Origin: Paulinella micropora
Taxonomy: Eukaryota; Cercozoa; Imbricatea; Euglyphida
Direction of reading: 5' to 3'
Length of the DNA: 56,802 nt
Assembly: GCA_009731375.1 (NCBI GenBank)
Contig: BJOX01000100.1
Location: forward strand, 401,240 to 458,041
The first letter of the stretch is position 1. Each line of letters begins with the position of its first letter. The translations under genes and the position numbers were made by a program. The notes beneath the pieces are model-generated. The model was not told the DNA's origin, did no database searches, and saw only the letters and a list, made by a program, of their open reading frames with translations. Shown piece after piece: positions 1 to 16,696 of the stretch.

Positions 1-54
1 GGGGGGGGGGGGGAAAAAGAAAAATTTGTTCCCCCCCCCCCCCCACCCACCCAC

Positions 55-598
55 CATTTCGGCACCCTGTCGGAATAAATCATTTGTCGGAACGAGCAGG
101 AGTTGGGAGCTCATATTTGCAGGGTGGCTAGCCCCAGATTCGATCTTGATGCTGATATGATTTTTTTGGAATTCACGCAAATATTTGCGTTAGGGCAGTG
201 TCCTGAATGCCAAATTCCTTGATATTTTGGCCTATTTTTGCACCCTCCATCCCTATAAATCATGGTTTGTGGGAATTAGGAGAAGTTTGGGAGCTCATAT
301 TGGCAGGGTAGCTAGCCCCAGACTTGATCTTGATGCTGGTATGATTTTTTTTGGAATTCACGCAAATATTTGCGTTAGGGGAGTGTCCTGGATGCCAAAA
401 ATCCTTGTTATTTTGGCCTATTTTTGCACCCCTCATCCCTATAAATCATGGTTTGCGGGAACCAGGAGAAGTTGGGAGCTCACATTGGCAGGGTGGTTAG
501 CACCAGACTCGATCTTGATGCTGGTATAATTTTTTTGGAATTCACGCAAATATTTGCGTTAGGGGAGTGTCCTGAATGCCAAATTTCCTTGTTTTTGG
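55..598 (+). repeat. 188-bp tandem repeat, three copies
   Basis: Unit contains CCTATAAATCATGGTTTG, GGGAGCTCA and a perfect 16-bp palindrome ACGCAAATATTTGCGT at 175-190, 360-375 and 544-559. A related copy is at 18485-18660. Confidence 0.88.
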
Positions 599-1272
599 CA
601 GTACTTGCCGGTGCCTCCGGCAATTGAACGTACCCTGTCGACGGGGCAGGGAGGTTCCGGGAGGCCCTCCTCCCGGGAACCCCAGCCCTGAGATTGTACG
701 TACCCGTTCTGGTCGCGGGTGGCACCCATACCTGAAAATTGAGGTTTTTTTGCCCTCAGGCGCCCTTTGCGGCACCTCCGGATATTCAACGTATCCTGTC
801 GAAGGGAAAGGGGGGGTCCGGGGGGCGCTCCCCCCGGGAACCCAAGCCCTGTGATTGTACGTACCCGTTCTGGTCGCGGGTGGCACCCACACCTAAAAAT
901 TGAGGTTTTTTTTGCCAGCAGGCGCCCTTTGCGGCAATCCAACGGAGGGGTCCGGGGGGCTCTCCCCCCAGGAACCCAAGCCCTGTGATTTTACGTACCC
1001 GTTCTGGTCGCGGGTGGCACCCATACCAGAAAATGGAGGTTTTTTGCCACCAGGCGCCCTTTTCGGCACCTCCGGATATTCAACGTACCCTGTCGAAGGG
1101 AAAGGGGGGGTCCGGGGGGGCCGGGGGGCTCTCCCCCCGGGAACCCAAGCCCTGCGATTGTACTTACCCGTTCTGGTCGCGGGTGGCACCCCACCAGAAA
1201 ATTGAGGTTTTTTTGCCACCAGGCGCCCTTTGCGGCACCTCCGGCAATTCAACGTACCCTATCGAAGGGAAA

Positions 1273-1273
<1 letters not shown>
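599..1273 (+). repeat. About 160-bp tandem repeat, four to five copies
   Basis: Unit contains GGCACCTCCGG, CAACGTACCCTGTCGA, a poly-G/poly-C block with CCCGGGAACCCAAGC, and GTACCCGTTCTGGTCGCGGG. Poly-G expands in the last copy up to the gap. Confidence 0.88.
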
Positions 1274-1307
<34 letters not shown>

Positions 1308-1322
1308 GGGGGGGGGGGGGGG

Positions 1323-1484
1323 NNNNNNNNNNNNNNNNNNNNNNNNNNNNNNNNNNNNNNNNNNNNNNNNNNNNNNNNNNNNNNNNNNNNNNNNNNNNNN
1401 NNNNNNNNNNNNNNNNNNNNNNNNNNNNNNNNNNNNNNNNNNNNNNNNNNNNNNNNNNNNNNNNNNNNNNNNNNNNNNNNNNNN
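1323..1484. other. Assembly gap
   Basis: 162 N, directly after poly-G. Confidence 1.
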
Positions 1485-1498
1485 TGGCGCAGCCCCTA

Positions 1499-2640
<1,142 letters not shown>

Positions 2641-4440
2641 TGAAAAAGGTAGATATGGGAGAAAAAGCCGGGCGATAGTTAACGTTTTCTAAAAAGCTAA
2701 CAGGTAAAGGGGAATGAATTGATCTGTTAACAGCAGTCACTCAACTTTTGAAGTTGAAAACGCCGGTAACAACTACAAGTTACTATGATGACAGTTGATA
2801 CTATAGTATAGTAAATAAACTGGACGGAAAAGTAAAGTAACGGAACCGTAGTAAAAATAGAAGTGTAAACTTGAAGTAAAACTTAAAGCATAAATTTAAA
2901 GAAAGTCAGGAAGTTCAACACATTAAATATTAATAACTGGGTCCGGTACGTCGCCGTATTCATTCCGAGCCGATTTGACTTCTTTTCACTTGAAGTTTTT
3001 TGACTGAGTTTTTTTTTTTTTGAATATGTATTTTTTTTTTTTTAATTTATATATATTAATATATATATATATGTATATTTTATTAATAGATGGGCCACCG
3101 GGTTAAGTTTTTTTTTTTGTATAATATTATTAATATATACAATAATAAGTAAAATTTTGAATTAAATCATATATATTAATATCACTGATACTTCAAGTTA
3201 TGACTCTATCAGTTTCATTTCAAGTGCTTGCCGCTCTATTTATTGATAAAATCAGCCCTTAATTGATCCCTTCCCAGTAAAGTTCTCCAACTGAATTCGG
3301 CCCGAAAGTTGAAGTTCAGAACTGCACTTCGGCTACTATGATTAACTTATGACTCTCATGACTCACATGATATCGTGACCGTTCACAACTTAGTAGTGTG
3401 ATGCCACCGTCAGTGAATCAGAGTCTGACAACTTTCAAGTGACTTTAAAAACTTGACTGACCGTAGGCTCTGCCTTTGCCACCGACGCCGCGGGTTTGAA
3501 GTTTGCGCCGCCACTGCGGCACCGACGGTGACTGTCACGTAGTAATACATATGATATAGTTACCGTGCCTCACGGAGTCAAACTTCAACATATATATTAT
3601 TCATCAATGTATACTATCACTGATTAATATTGCTGTTGACATTCAAGACAACAAAAATTAGTTTTTCATTTTTGTGTCAGATTTTCATTTTTGTGACAGT
3701 TTTTCATTTTTGTGACAAAAATTCAAATTTTCAAATTTAACGGTAACATTTCGCGAAAATTTACGATATTTTGCGGACGAATATAGCCGTTAATTTGAAA
3801 AATTCAAATTTTCACCCAAAATCAAAATTCCAACCAAAACTGAAATTCCAACCAAAACAGAAAAATCAATTTTTTTTGTTGTCTTGAATGTCAACAGCAA
3901 TATATACTATTATGTAATTATCAAATTTCAACCGCCCAAGTTCGTAAATTGCTGACTACGACGTGACTGATATTCACTTATTAATCATGATACCGGAGGC
4001 GGCTAACTAAGGTCACCGGGCAGCTGAGTCGGAGAATATCAGTTGAATAGGTGACTCAAGTTCAAGTGCAAAGTGGCTTAATTCAGTATATTAATATTAT
4101 ATATAATACCGTTAACTCAGCAGTGACCGTTACAGTAATAACTACGGTACTGACTACTAATCCGACGCCGACGGAGGGCGGCATACGCCAGTGGGAAGCA
4201 AAGCGTACTCTACCTGTAATAAGTCGTGAACTTGGACGATTGGTCACCTCCTTACTATTCACTCCAATACTCAACTCGGAACTTCCAGAGTGGCTTCTTT
4301 TCTTTATCTGTTTTTCTTTATTTGATTGAACTATACTGAACGTATTTCGTAAGGTGCGGGTCGGCATGTAGTGCTGAAGCGGGGCCTGGACACACACAGT
4401 ATGTATGTATGTATGCATGTATGTATGTATGAGGCGACGC
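2641..4440. other. AT-rich non-repetitive region
   Basis: Contains the MITE-like element at 3630-3900, T-runs near 3010-3110 and many short ACTTGAAGT/AAGTTCAA motifs. A 92-codon plus-strand frame (4051-4329) is unrecognised. A short hairpin GAGGCGACGCCTC lies at 4431-4443. A possible minus-strand exon lies near 4330-4385. Confidence 0.6.
3630..3900. mobile_element. 271-bp MITE-like element with TA flanks
   Basis: Terminal inverted repeats of at least 29 bp start TTGCTGTTGACATTCAAGAC. TA stands on both sides (3628-3629, 3901-3902), as left by Tc1/mariner-type insertion. Inside the left end a 19-20 bp TTTTCATTTTTGTGAC unit is repeated three times; inside the right end an AATTCCAACCAAAA unit is repeated. 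No coding capacity. Confidence 0.85.
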
Positions 4441-4498
4441 CTCATGTATGTATGAACTTATGCATGCATCGAGTGCAGTTGGCGTTCTGCAAGTAGTG

Positions 4499-4574
<76 letters not shown>

Positions 4575-4579
4575 CATCC

Positions 4580-4653
<74 letters not shown>

Positions 4654-4704
4654 GCGTGTATGTATGTATGTACCTAGTCTAGTGAGCGTTCTGCAAGTAG
4701 TGCG

Positions 4705-4788
<84 letters not shown>

Positions 4789-4804
4789 CCTATCTATCTA
4801 TCTG

Positions 4805-4847
<43 letters not shown>

Positions 4848-4870
4848 CTCTATCTATCTCTCTCTATCTC

Positions 4871-4922
<52 letters not shown>

Positions 4923-4972
4923 GCTATCTATCTATGCGTGTATGTATGTACGTACGTACCTAGTCTCGTGCG

Positions 4973-5047
<75 letters not shown>

Positions 5048-5084
5048 GTGTACCTCGTCTAGTTAGCGTTCTGCACGGAGTGCG

Positions 5085-5147
<63 letters not shown>

Positions 5148-5192
5148 GTCTGTCAATGTACCTCGTCTAGTTAGCGTTCTGCAAGTAGTGCG

Positions 5193-5258
<66 letters not shown>

Positions 5259-5309
5259 ATATCTATCCATCTATCTATCTATCTATCTGTCTGTCTGTCA
5301 ATGTACCTC

Positions 5310-5340
5310 AACTAGACGAGGTACATTGACAGACAGACAT

Positions 5341-5409
<69 letters not shown>

Positions 5410-5437
5410 CGCACTACTTGCAGAACGCTAACTAGAC
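5310..5437 (-). repeat. Inverted anchor-plus-CTAT unit with hairpin junctions
   Basis: One unit is reversed. The left junction forms a 13-bp stem (5297-5309 with 5318-5330), the right a perfect 23-bp stem (5407-5429 with 5438-5460). Both loops are the octamer AACTAGAC. Confidence 0.85.
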
Positions 5438-5462
5438 AGCGTTCTGCAAGTAGTGCGTCTAT

Positions 5463-5536
<74 letters not shown>

Positions 5537-5563
5537 GTCTATCTGTCTGTCAATGTACCTCGT

Positions 5564-7251
<1,688 letters not shown>

Positions 7252-7379
7252 AGCTGTTAACAACAAGAAAAAGGAACAAGGACAAAAAGAAAAAATAATT
7301 TAGCTATCATAATTATTTCCATGTAAAAATCATTTCGTTAGAAGGACGCAAGCGCAACACAGATAGCATTAACACTCAG

Positions 7380-7423
7380 TTGGTCAACCAACCAACCAAT
7401 CAATCAATCAATCAATTAAGCAG

Positions 7424-7463
<40 letters not shown>

Positions 7464-7635
7464 GCAATCAAGCACTCAATCAAGCATTCAATCACTCCAA
7501 CAATCACAATGAACAAATCAACCAACCAATCAACCAACCAATCAACCAACCAATCAACCAACCAATCAACCAACCAATCAACCAACCAATCAATCAAGCG
7601 ATCAATCAAGCGATCAATCAATCAATCAATCAAGC

Positions 7636-7675
<40 letters not shown>

Positions 7676-7756
7676 GCAATCACTCAATCACTCAATCAAA
7701 CACTCAATCATTCAATCACTCACTCACTCACTCAATCAACCGACCAACCAACCAAC

Positions 7757-7795
<39 letters not shown>

Positions 7796-7799
7796 CCAT

Positions 7800-7845
<46 letters not shown>

Positions 7846-7927
7846 AATTAATCAATCAATCAATCAATCAATCACACACAAAGAAAGAGACGCACAAACA
7901 AACACACACTCACAAACAGAGAGAGAC

Positions 7928-7958
<31 letters not shown>

Positions 7959-8096
7959 TGGATAGATAGATTGATAGATAGATAAATAGACAGATAGATA
8001 GACAGATAGATAGATGGATAGATGGATAGATAGATAGATAGATAGATATATGTATATATATGTATATATACATATACATATACATATACATACAAA

Positions 8097-8127
<31 letters not shown>

Positions 8128-8236
8128 ATATATATGTGTATGTATGTATATATATGAGAGAGAGAGAGAGAGAGCGAGGAAAGAGAGGGAGCGACGGAAT
8201 ACATACATACATACATATATATATACTATTTATAAT

Positions 8237-8297
<61 letters not shown>

Positions 8298-8347
8298 ATA
8301 AAAAAATATTTTTTTTTTTTTTTTTTATATTATATATATATATATAT
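7380..8347. repeat. (CAAT)n/(CAACCAAT)n, GATA, TA and poly-T arrays
   Basis: Tetra- and octanucleotide arrays to 7870, then (GA)n/(GATA)n, (TATG)n and poly-T/TA up to a gap. No gene. Confidence 0.92.
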
Positions 8348-8772
8348 NNNNNNNNNNNNNNNNNNNNNNNNNNNNNNNNNNNNNNNNNNNNNNNNNNNNN
8401 NNNNNNNNNNNNNNNNNNNNNNNNNNNNNNNNNNNNNNNNNNNNNNNNNNNNNNNNNNNNNNNNNNNNNNNNNNNNNNNNNNNNNNNNNNNNNNNNNNNN
8501 NNNNNNNNNNNNNNNNNNNNNNNNNNNNNNNNNNNNNNNNNNNNNNNNNNNNNNNNNNNNNNNNNNNNNNNNNNNNNNNNNNNNNNNNNNNNNNNNNNNN
8601 NNNNNNNNNNNNNNNNNNNNNNNNNNNNNNNNNNNNNNNNNNNNNNNNNNNNNNNNNNNNNNNNNNNNNNNNNNNNNNNNNNNNNNNNNNNNNNNNNNNN
8701 NNNNNNNNNNNNNNNNNNNNNNNNNNNNNNNNNNNNNNNNNNNNNNNNNNNNNNNNNNNNNNNNNNNNNNNN
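8348..8772. other. Assembly gap
   Basis: 425 N between (TA)n and (GT)n. Confidence 1.
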
Positions 8773-8815
<43 letters not shown>

Positions 8816-8847
8816 GAGAGGAAGAGAGATAGAGAGAGAGAGAGAGA

Positions 8848-8885
<38 letters not shown>

Positions 8886-8905
8886 TCTGAGAGAGAGAGA
8901 GATCT

Positions 8906-8980
<75 letters not shown>

Positions 8981-9173
8981 GAGAGAGGTTTGTTATTGTG
9001 ACACACTTTTCACGCGGTGTTCTCCCAATCCTGTCGAGCTATTTGGTAAAAATATAAATTTCTAGAATCTAGATCTTCCTCCTTACAATCTTCAACTAGT
9101 TCCTAGATTTTTATCATTTTTGCCTAATAGTCAAACATGATAAAATGAATTCACCAGCCAGAGAGAGAGAGAG

Positions 9174-9247
<74 letters not shown>

Positions 9248-9397
9248 AGGGAGGGAGGATAGAGAGAGAGAGGAGAGAGAGAGAGAGGGAGGGATAGAGA
9301 GAGAGAGAGGGGGGGGGGGGGAAGAGAGAGAGAGAGCGAGCGAGAGAAAGAGAGAGAGCGAGTGAGTGAGAGTCTCTCTCTCTCTCTCACTCACTCG

Positions 9398-9435
<38 letters not shown>

Positions 9436-9510
9436 TACACACAAACGCACACACACACACACACACACACGCACGCACGCACTCGCACGTACCAAATACG
9501 CACAATAGAG
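8773..9510. repeat. (GT)n(GA)n arrays including an imperfect palindrome
   Basis: From 9177 (GT)n(GA)n leads to GAGCGAGTGAGTGAGAG (about 9356-9372), mirrored by CTCTCACTCACTCGCTC (about 9384-9400) and then (CT)n(CA)n to about 9480. 8995-9165 is short ordinary sequence without a gene. Confidence 0.85.
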
Positions 9511-9568
9511 AAAACGAAATAACGCTAATGCAAATAAAAAGAGATGTGCACACCCTTGCGAAATTGAT

Positions 9569-9624
9569 ATGGGTGGAAAAGCCAGTAAATCATTGTTTCT
9601 GAAAGAAAAAAGGCAGCACAACAG
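9569..9624 (+). CDS. Candidate first exon, N-myristoylation-type N-terminus
   Basis: ATG followed by GGKASKSLFLKEKRQHN, then AACAG|GTACAT as a possible donor. Gly2, Ser6 and Lys7 fit the N-myristoyltransferase preference. The frame without splicing is 60 residues to a stop at about 9751. No downstream partner exon was found, so function and even gene status are open. Confidence 0.28.
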
Positions 9625-10250
9625 GTACATGGAGACACAGGGAGTGTGTGTCTGGTCTGGTCTGGTCTTTTCTTTAGAGAAACAAAATCAAGGACGACAC
9701 AAAAACGCCAAGTCTAAACTAGACATTCAGTTGGAGGGTAGTTTTGGTTGAGAGACTGAATGTCCAGTTAATGTTAAGAGAAATACATGACATGTGCGTA
9801 AGGTTGATGTCAAATCAATGTCAGTTTTGATATCAAACACGACTTTAGTCTCGACTTCCGTAAATTCGATGGCTACGTATATTATAGCCATCGATATCTA
9901 GATATCTGCTACTCAGGATATTAATTGATATTGTTTTATGTATCGAACTAGAGTCTAACTAGTGGAAAGTACAGCGTTGATGGTTGTCGGAGCGCCTGTC
10001 TCTAGCTGTGCTATCTTCATGGTTTTGCGATCGGTGCTCGGATGATTTTATAGTAGTGGAATGCCTATGATGATCAAGCTTGAAATCAACATTTATAAGT
10101 TTTATACGCACAATTCAAAAGGTTGTGAGCACCAATCTTGAGGGAGATATACGAGTAATACGCAAAAGAAGGAAAAATAACGTTAACATACTGATATTTT
10201 AATTCTTTGCATCGTCTTTCGAATTCTAAATTGATATCACTCAGTGAACA
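9625..10250. other. Non-repetitive sequence without a recognised gene
   Basis: Contains a 9-bp hairpin (CGATGGCTA...TAGCCATCG, about 9868-9894). No conserved frame seen. Confidence 0.5.
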
Positions 10251-10706
<456 letters not shown>

Positions 10707-10716
10707 NNNNNNNNNN

Positions 10717-11277
10717 TCTCAAATCGAGGACAACGGATGGACCTGCCACCTTCGACCAATCGAATGGGGGGCTCGCGGCATGGTATCATTCTCTGTTCAT
10801 CGATGTTTCCGCGCCTTGGGTTTTTCACATCCCCAATCCAAATCCCTTTCCTTCAAGCTATCGTCCTGCGTAGCTCGTTGCTCTTTTGCGATCTATCGCT
10901 CCTGTGCAGTCAAAAATTGGACTAATCTTCCTCTAGTCCGTATCGGTGACTGCATTCCGTCATAGCCGTCCAGTGTTGCATAGCCCGGGCTAGGTCCCTT
11001 CGGGGGTTTAGGCCTCATACAATGTCATCATTGTAGCTTGCGCAAGCTTACGGTGCTCAAAACACTTGGACTAACGGCTTCCTTTTCTTTCTCTTCTTCC
11101 TTATCCTCCCCACTCTCCATTCCTAGATTGCCTTTTTCTTCAACGTCCTTCCTCCTCTTCTTTTTCCAGAACACAGTCTACCCGTGATTCCCATCCCGGA
11201 CACATGCACAGTACACAAATTATTGTTTGATGTGAAACTGCGTTCCTTTGCAAGGACTACATTCCTTTGCGACATCT
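10717..11277 (+). mobile_element. Dispersed element ending CGACATCTCAT(CTAT)n, long copy
   Basis: About 560 bp of complex sequence whose last 115 bp recur inverted at 44485-44605. It ends with TTTGCGACATCTCAT followed by (CTAT)n, the same terminal motif as the 470-bp element at 33167 and 43271. Confidence 0.5.
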
Positions 11278-12080
<803 letters not shown>

Positions 12081-12506
12081 TGCAGACGGTCTGCCACTGG
12101 CAACTCAGCCTAGGGTTCAGATCTAACTAGCTCATGTTGAAGGTTTTGTATCCGCCGTTGATCGCGCAGCGCAGGGCTAACAGGCGACCAACTCCCGACC
12201 GGCACCGTGATGCAAAGGGTTGATAAAGTCGAGATTGTAGAAGGTAACTCACAATGAGCGTGAAATCCCGAAACCTCTGCGTGGGTGGCCATCATCTCCT
12301 TATGGCAGACGCCCCTGCGGGAGTCTTTTTAGTCGTTGTTCCCGTACAGTTCAAGGGCTCGGCTACCTTTCGGCTTGAACTGGATACGGGCACCAACCCG
12401 AGCGGATGGTTGGTGTGCAGCTTGTGAAGTGCTGAGAGTTCCTGTCCGAGGGTAGTATTGGATGCTCGTGGCTTTTAAGGCTATGCCACGCTCATAGATT
12501 AAACAC

Positions 12507-12507
<1 letters not shown>
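12081..12507 (+). mobile_element. Retroelement-like 3' region ending in (CTAT)n
   Basis: About 430 bp of complex sequence between two CTAT arrays. It has no open frame and ends CTCATAGATTAAACACAT, similar to the LINE 3' end at 14990, then (CTAT)n. Interpretation as a LINE or SINE 3' UTR is inference. Confidence 0.45.
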
Positions 12508-12590
<83 letters not shown>

Positions 12591-12629
12591 GTCTGTCTGT
12601 CTGTCTGTCTATCCATCCATCCATCCATA

Positions 12630-12700
<71 letters not shown>

Positions 12701-12758
12701 GTATCTATCTATCTATCTATCTATCTATCCATCCATCCATCCATCCATCCATCCATCC

Positions 12759-12825
<67 letters not shown>

Positions 12826-12891
12826 AAGTAATCAATTAATCAATCAATCAATATATCTATCTTTCTATCTTTCTATCTATCTATCTATCTT

Positions 12892-12961
<70 letters not shown>
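12508..12961. repeat. (CTAT)n array with CCAT and CAAT blocks
   Basis: Directly follows the retroelement-like 3' region. Confidence 0.97.
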
Positions 12962-12963
<2 letters not shown>

Positions 12964-13056
12964 CTGTCGGTTTATACTAGACTGTCGAACAGTCTCGAAA
13001 CTCCATCTGCTTACTGGGCCCTCTGTAATGGAGGTGGGAGCTCGTTCTGCAAGGGG
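12962..13056 (+). mobile_element. 470-bp dispersed element, fragment in opposite orientation
   Basis: Begins at the internal sequence CTGTCGGTTTATACTAGACT directly after (CTAT)n and runs into the gap at CTGCAAGGGG. The internal start suggests 5' truncation on insertion. Confidence 0.65.
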
Positions 13057-13664
13057 NNNNNNNNNNNNNNNNNNNNNNNNNNNNNNNNNNNNNNNNNNNN
13101 NNNNNNNNNNNNNNNNNNNNNNNNNNNNNNNNNNNNNNNNNNNNNNNNNNNNNNNNNNNNNNNNNNNNNNNNNNNNNNNNNNNNNNNNNNNNNNNNNNNN
13201 NNNNNNNNNNNNNNNNNNNNNNNNNNNNNNNNNNNNNNNNNNNNNNNNNNNNNNNNNNNNNNNNNNNNNNNNNNNNNNNNNNNNNNNNNNNNNNNNNNNN
13301 NNNNNNNNNNNNNNNNNNNNNNNNNNNNNNNNNNNNNNNNNNNNNNNNNNNNNNNNNNNNNNNNNNNNNNNNNNNNNNNNNNNNNNNNNNNNNNNNNNNN
13401 NNNNNNNNNNNNNNNNNNNNNNNNNNNNNNNNNNNNNNNNNNNNNNNNNNNNNNNNNNNNNNNNNNNNNNNNNNNNNNNNNNNNNNNNNNNNNNNNNNNN
13501 NNNNNNNNNNNNNNNNNNNNNNNNNNNNNNNNNNNNNNNNNNNNNNNNNNNNNNNNNNNNNNNNNNNNNNNNNNNNNNNNNNNNNNNNNNNNNNNNNNNN
13601 NNNNNNNNNNNNNNNNNNNNNNNNNNNNNNNNNNNNNNNNNNNNNNNNNNNNNNNNNNNNNNNN
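13057..13664. other. Assembly gap
   Basis: 608 N; probably hides the 5' part of the non-LTR remnant. Confidence 1.
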
Positions 13665-14988
13665 GGTGTATTGGTGGCCTGGTCAGCTGGTTACAAACGA
13701 CAATGAGGGGCGGCACTGGAATATGGGGCAGAGGTGTCGACCTTCAATGATACCAAATGCAGGCAGTACGAGGCAATCCAGCATCAATCCCTTACGGCAA
13801 TGCTGAGCATCCGCCGCAAGGCCTCGCAAGAGGCGGTGAGGGCTTTAGCCTGGCAAATCAGCCTGGAGACCAGATTCCTGGCTAAAAAGCTGGGGTATAA
13901 ATCCGAGCTTTACCTCACGTCACGTGACCGATTGCCTCGTTACTTGGTCTCGCTAGCTAAACCGAACTCCAGAGTGTCGGGCAGGACGTCTTCGTCCTGG
14001 CAGGCGCAGTGCTTCGCTAATAGTGGATTGGACCAGTCGTCCACCGCTCGCTCAATAGCTCAGTAGACGGGTCGGCTGTACCATCGGACCCAGAAACCAG
14101 AGAGGGACGAGGGTCAATGCTAGGAGACGTGGGACCGAGCGGTGGACCACCGCTCGTTCAAAAGCTCGGTAGACGGGTCGGCTGTACCATCCGACCCATA
14201 AACCAGAGAGGGAGCGAGGGTCAATGCTAGGAGAGCGTGGGACCGAGCGGAGGACGACTGGTCGGTACGACGCTATTTGGCCAAGCTAACGCAGGCTGCT
14301 GAAAAAGATGGCAGCCAGGACAGACTTCTCGCTAGTACGATGCACGACACACCGCTAAGTTCCAGCCTCTTCTTGCCAGGAGCAACGGGGCCGCCAATAT
14401 CCTTCATCGACGATTATTGACAGGATCTGCAGCCTTGAACCGCCTCGTGGCGAAAACCGTACGTTCACGCTCGTCACTATGCCCCTGCGGGGAAGCAGAA
14501 GAAACGGTGGAACATTTCCTCGTTGACTGCGATCTGTACGGTAGCGACAGGGACCTCATGATGGACCTGATCATGGCGAATTACTTGCGAACGCAATGAC
14601 AACGCCCAGCTGTGGCCAGTTCTCATCAGGATTATTCAATGAGTGCTCGGAAACAGAAATGAGCACGTTCATTCTGGGGGCCCCGACGCGACAGCGCATC
14701 CACTGCCCGAGCGCGGATGCATAAATCCAACTCGTTGTCGAACAAGCCCGCTGCCGATCCAGACGTCCAGCAGGACATCAGGAGTTACTTTGTTTCCAAA
14801 CGACTTCGCGATGAGTCACACCATGCGCCCAATAACTATTCCAGTCCCAACTCCTCCGTACCAGACACTTAAAGACCCCACAAGAGGACACGCGTAGAAC
14901 CATCAGACTGCACATTTTTGGGGCCTTGTGCCCTTCTCCAGCCCGCTGCCTATGTCTTCGGATATGCAGAACTGATAGACCAAACATT

Positions 14989-14990
<2 letters not shown>
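13665..14990 (+). mobile_element. Non-LTR retrotransposon remnant, 3' end
   Basis: Degenerate frames read ALEYGAEVSTFNDTK..QYEAIQHQSLTAMLSI and, after frameshifts, SLCPCGEAEETVEHFLVDC, the Cys/His zinc-knuckle-like motif (zf-RVT) near the end of many LINE reverse transcriptases. Stops and frameshifts mean it is dead. It is truncated at its 5' end by the assembly gap. A 3' UTR follows (14600-14990) ending CTGATAGACCAAACATT and running directly into (CTAT)n. Confidence 0.82.
14053..14266 (+). repeat. 107-bp tandem duplication inside the retrotransposon remnant
   Basis: The segment containing GTAGACGGGTCGGCTGTACC occurs at about 14062 and again at about 14169 with small differences, interrupting the coding frame. 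Confidence 0.85.
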
Positions 14991-15426
<436 letters not shown>

Positions 15427-16194
15427 CACGTTCACATATGCTCAACATGAATGTGATGCAGGTAGTGCGACCAAGAGAAATGCTTCTACATCCTTCTTTT
15501 GACCCAGGTATTGTTTGTTTTAATGTGCCCGCTCACAAAGCCTTTGCACTTTTTTATCAGTCACCTCCACAAAATGCGGTCAGGTTACCGATAAAACTTT
15601 ATATGTGGCACGCCAAATTTGACGTGTTTTGCGGGCTCGCCTACCCGGTTCGTCCGCAAAACACATTGAATTTGTGGATTGCCGCATTATATACTATCTC
15701 CATGCAGGTTCATGCCCTCTCCAGAGGCTGCCGTATGAGATCGGGTCTCAAGTACTCGCCTGCAGTTTGTCTTCTCTTGCTGAGTTCAACAGCCTCAAAA
15801 CAGTGTCGAAAACCTTTCGCAGGTTCGAACTTGTTCCAACACAAAAAACCTGCAAAAGTAAACTACGCGATAACAAGAATGCACAAGCAAGCCAATCATG
15901 ATATTTTTAACTAGAACCGTAAAAATAGAAACTTTTTTGATTAGTTCAGAATAAGGAAATCAACATATTTACCGTATATAAGCAGTGCTATCTGGATATT
16001 ATGTATAGGTTTCTGTTTCTTTACTGTATACATTCTGTCACATTTTTATGATACATTCATTCTGCAACATTTGTTTATATCTGTTTTAATGTTTCTCTGA
16101 TATGCTTGAATCCATGCACAGCTGCTTGCAGAAATCATATTACTTCTGTGTGCACCTTTCCCACGCTAGATGGTGCAGCTACGCCGGTCGCGCT
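15427..16194. other. Region upstream of the DUF4246 gene
   Basis: Holds double-hairpin element copy 1. A long plus frame at 15438-15914 overlaps that element and is not believed to be a gene. 15900-16100 is AT-rich and could hold the promoter; no defined box seen. Confidence 0.5.
15551..15697 (+). repeat. Double-hairpin dispersed element, copy 1
   Basis: First hairpin: TTATC(A/G)GTCACCTCCACA pairs with a later ...ACCGATAA arm. Second hairpin: GACGTGTTTTGCGGGC pairs with a (G/T)CCGCAAAACACxT arm. Most diverged of three copies. Confidence 0.75.
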
Positions 16195-16696
16195 ATGGCG
16201 AACCTGCGCTTTGGGTTTTCCGATGGATCTTTTCTGGAGAAGCTGCTTGCAATTGATCCAGATGGGCTTCATCTCTTGGATAGAGATGTGGATGAAGAAG
16301 GCCAAAACGATACACTTGAGGCCTACGCTGGCAAGACAATCCGGCTGACTCGTACTAACGCCAAAGTCTACACTGGCTGCGATCTGCTGAAGATCGCTCC
16401 GGCAGAAGGCATTCCTTGGCCACACCCTGTGCATATGCCTGAATGGGATGACGTGGAATTGTCGTACCTTTGGCGCTACAGACTCGAGCTGCGTGTACCT
16501 TTTTCAGCCAAACAATTGGTTGATACACAGGCGCATGCACAGCAAGGAAAGGACGAGAAGGGAAAAGGATACGAACAGAAGGAGGAAATAGACGAGATTC
16601 CACGTAAAAAGCAAAAGGTTCATCATGGTGAGTCTCGGGGTAAAGTGGAGGAAAAGGGTCGCCGCACTGCAACTAAGCGGATAACTGCGGCTGCAG
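16195..16696 (+). CDS. DUF4246 gene exon 1
   Basis: Encodes MANLRFGFSDGSFLEKLL and a lysine-rich C-terminal part (residues about 115-165). Donor GCAG|GTGAGG at 16697, phase 1. An earlier donor G|GTGAGT at 16628 has the same phase; the 69 bp between them are divisible by three, so an optional in-frame intron is possible. No family similarity is evident in this N-terminal segment. Confidence 0.55.

Noticed and set aside
15438-15914. 158-codon plus-strand frame
   Set aside because: It runs through the double-hairpin dispersed element, which occurs elsewhere in other frames, and shows no recognised motif.
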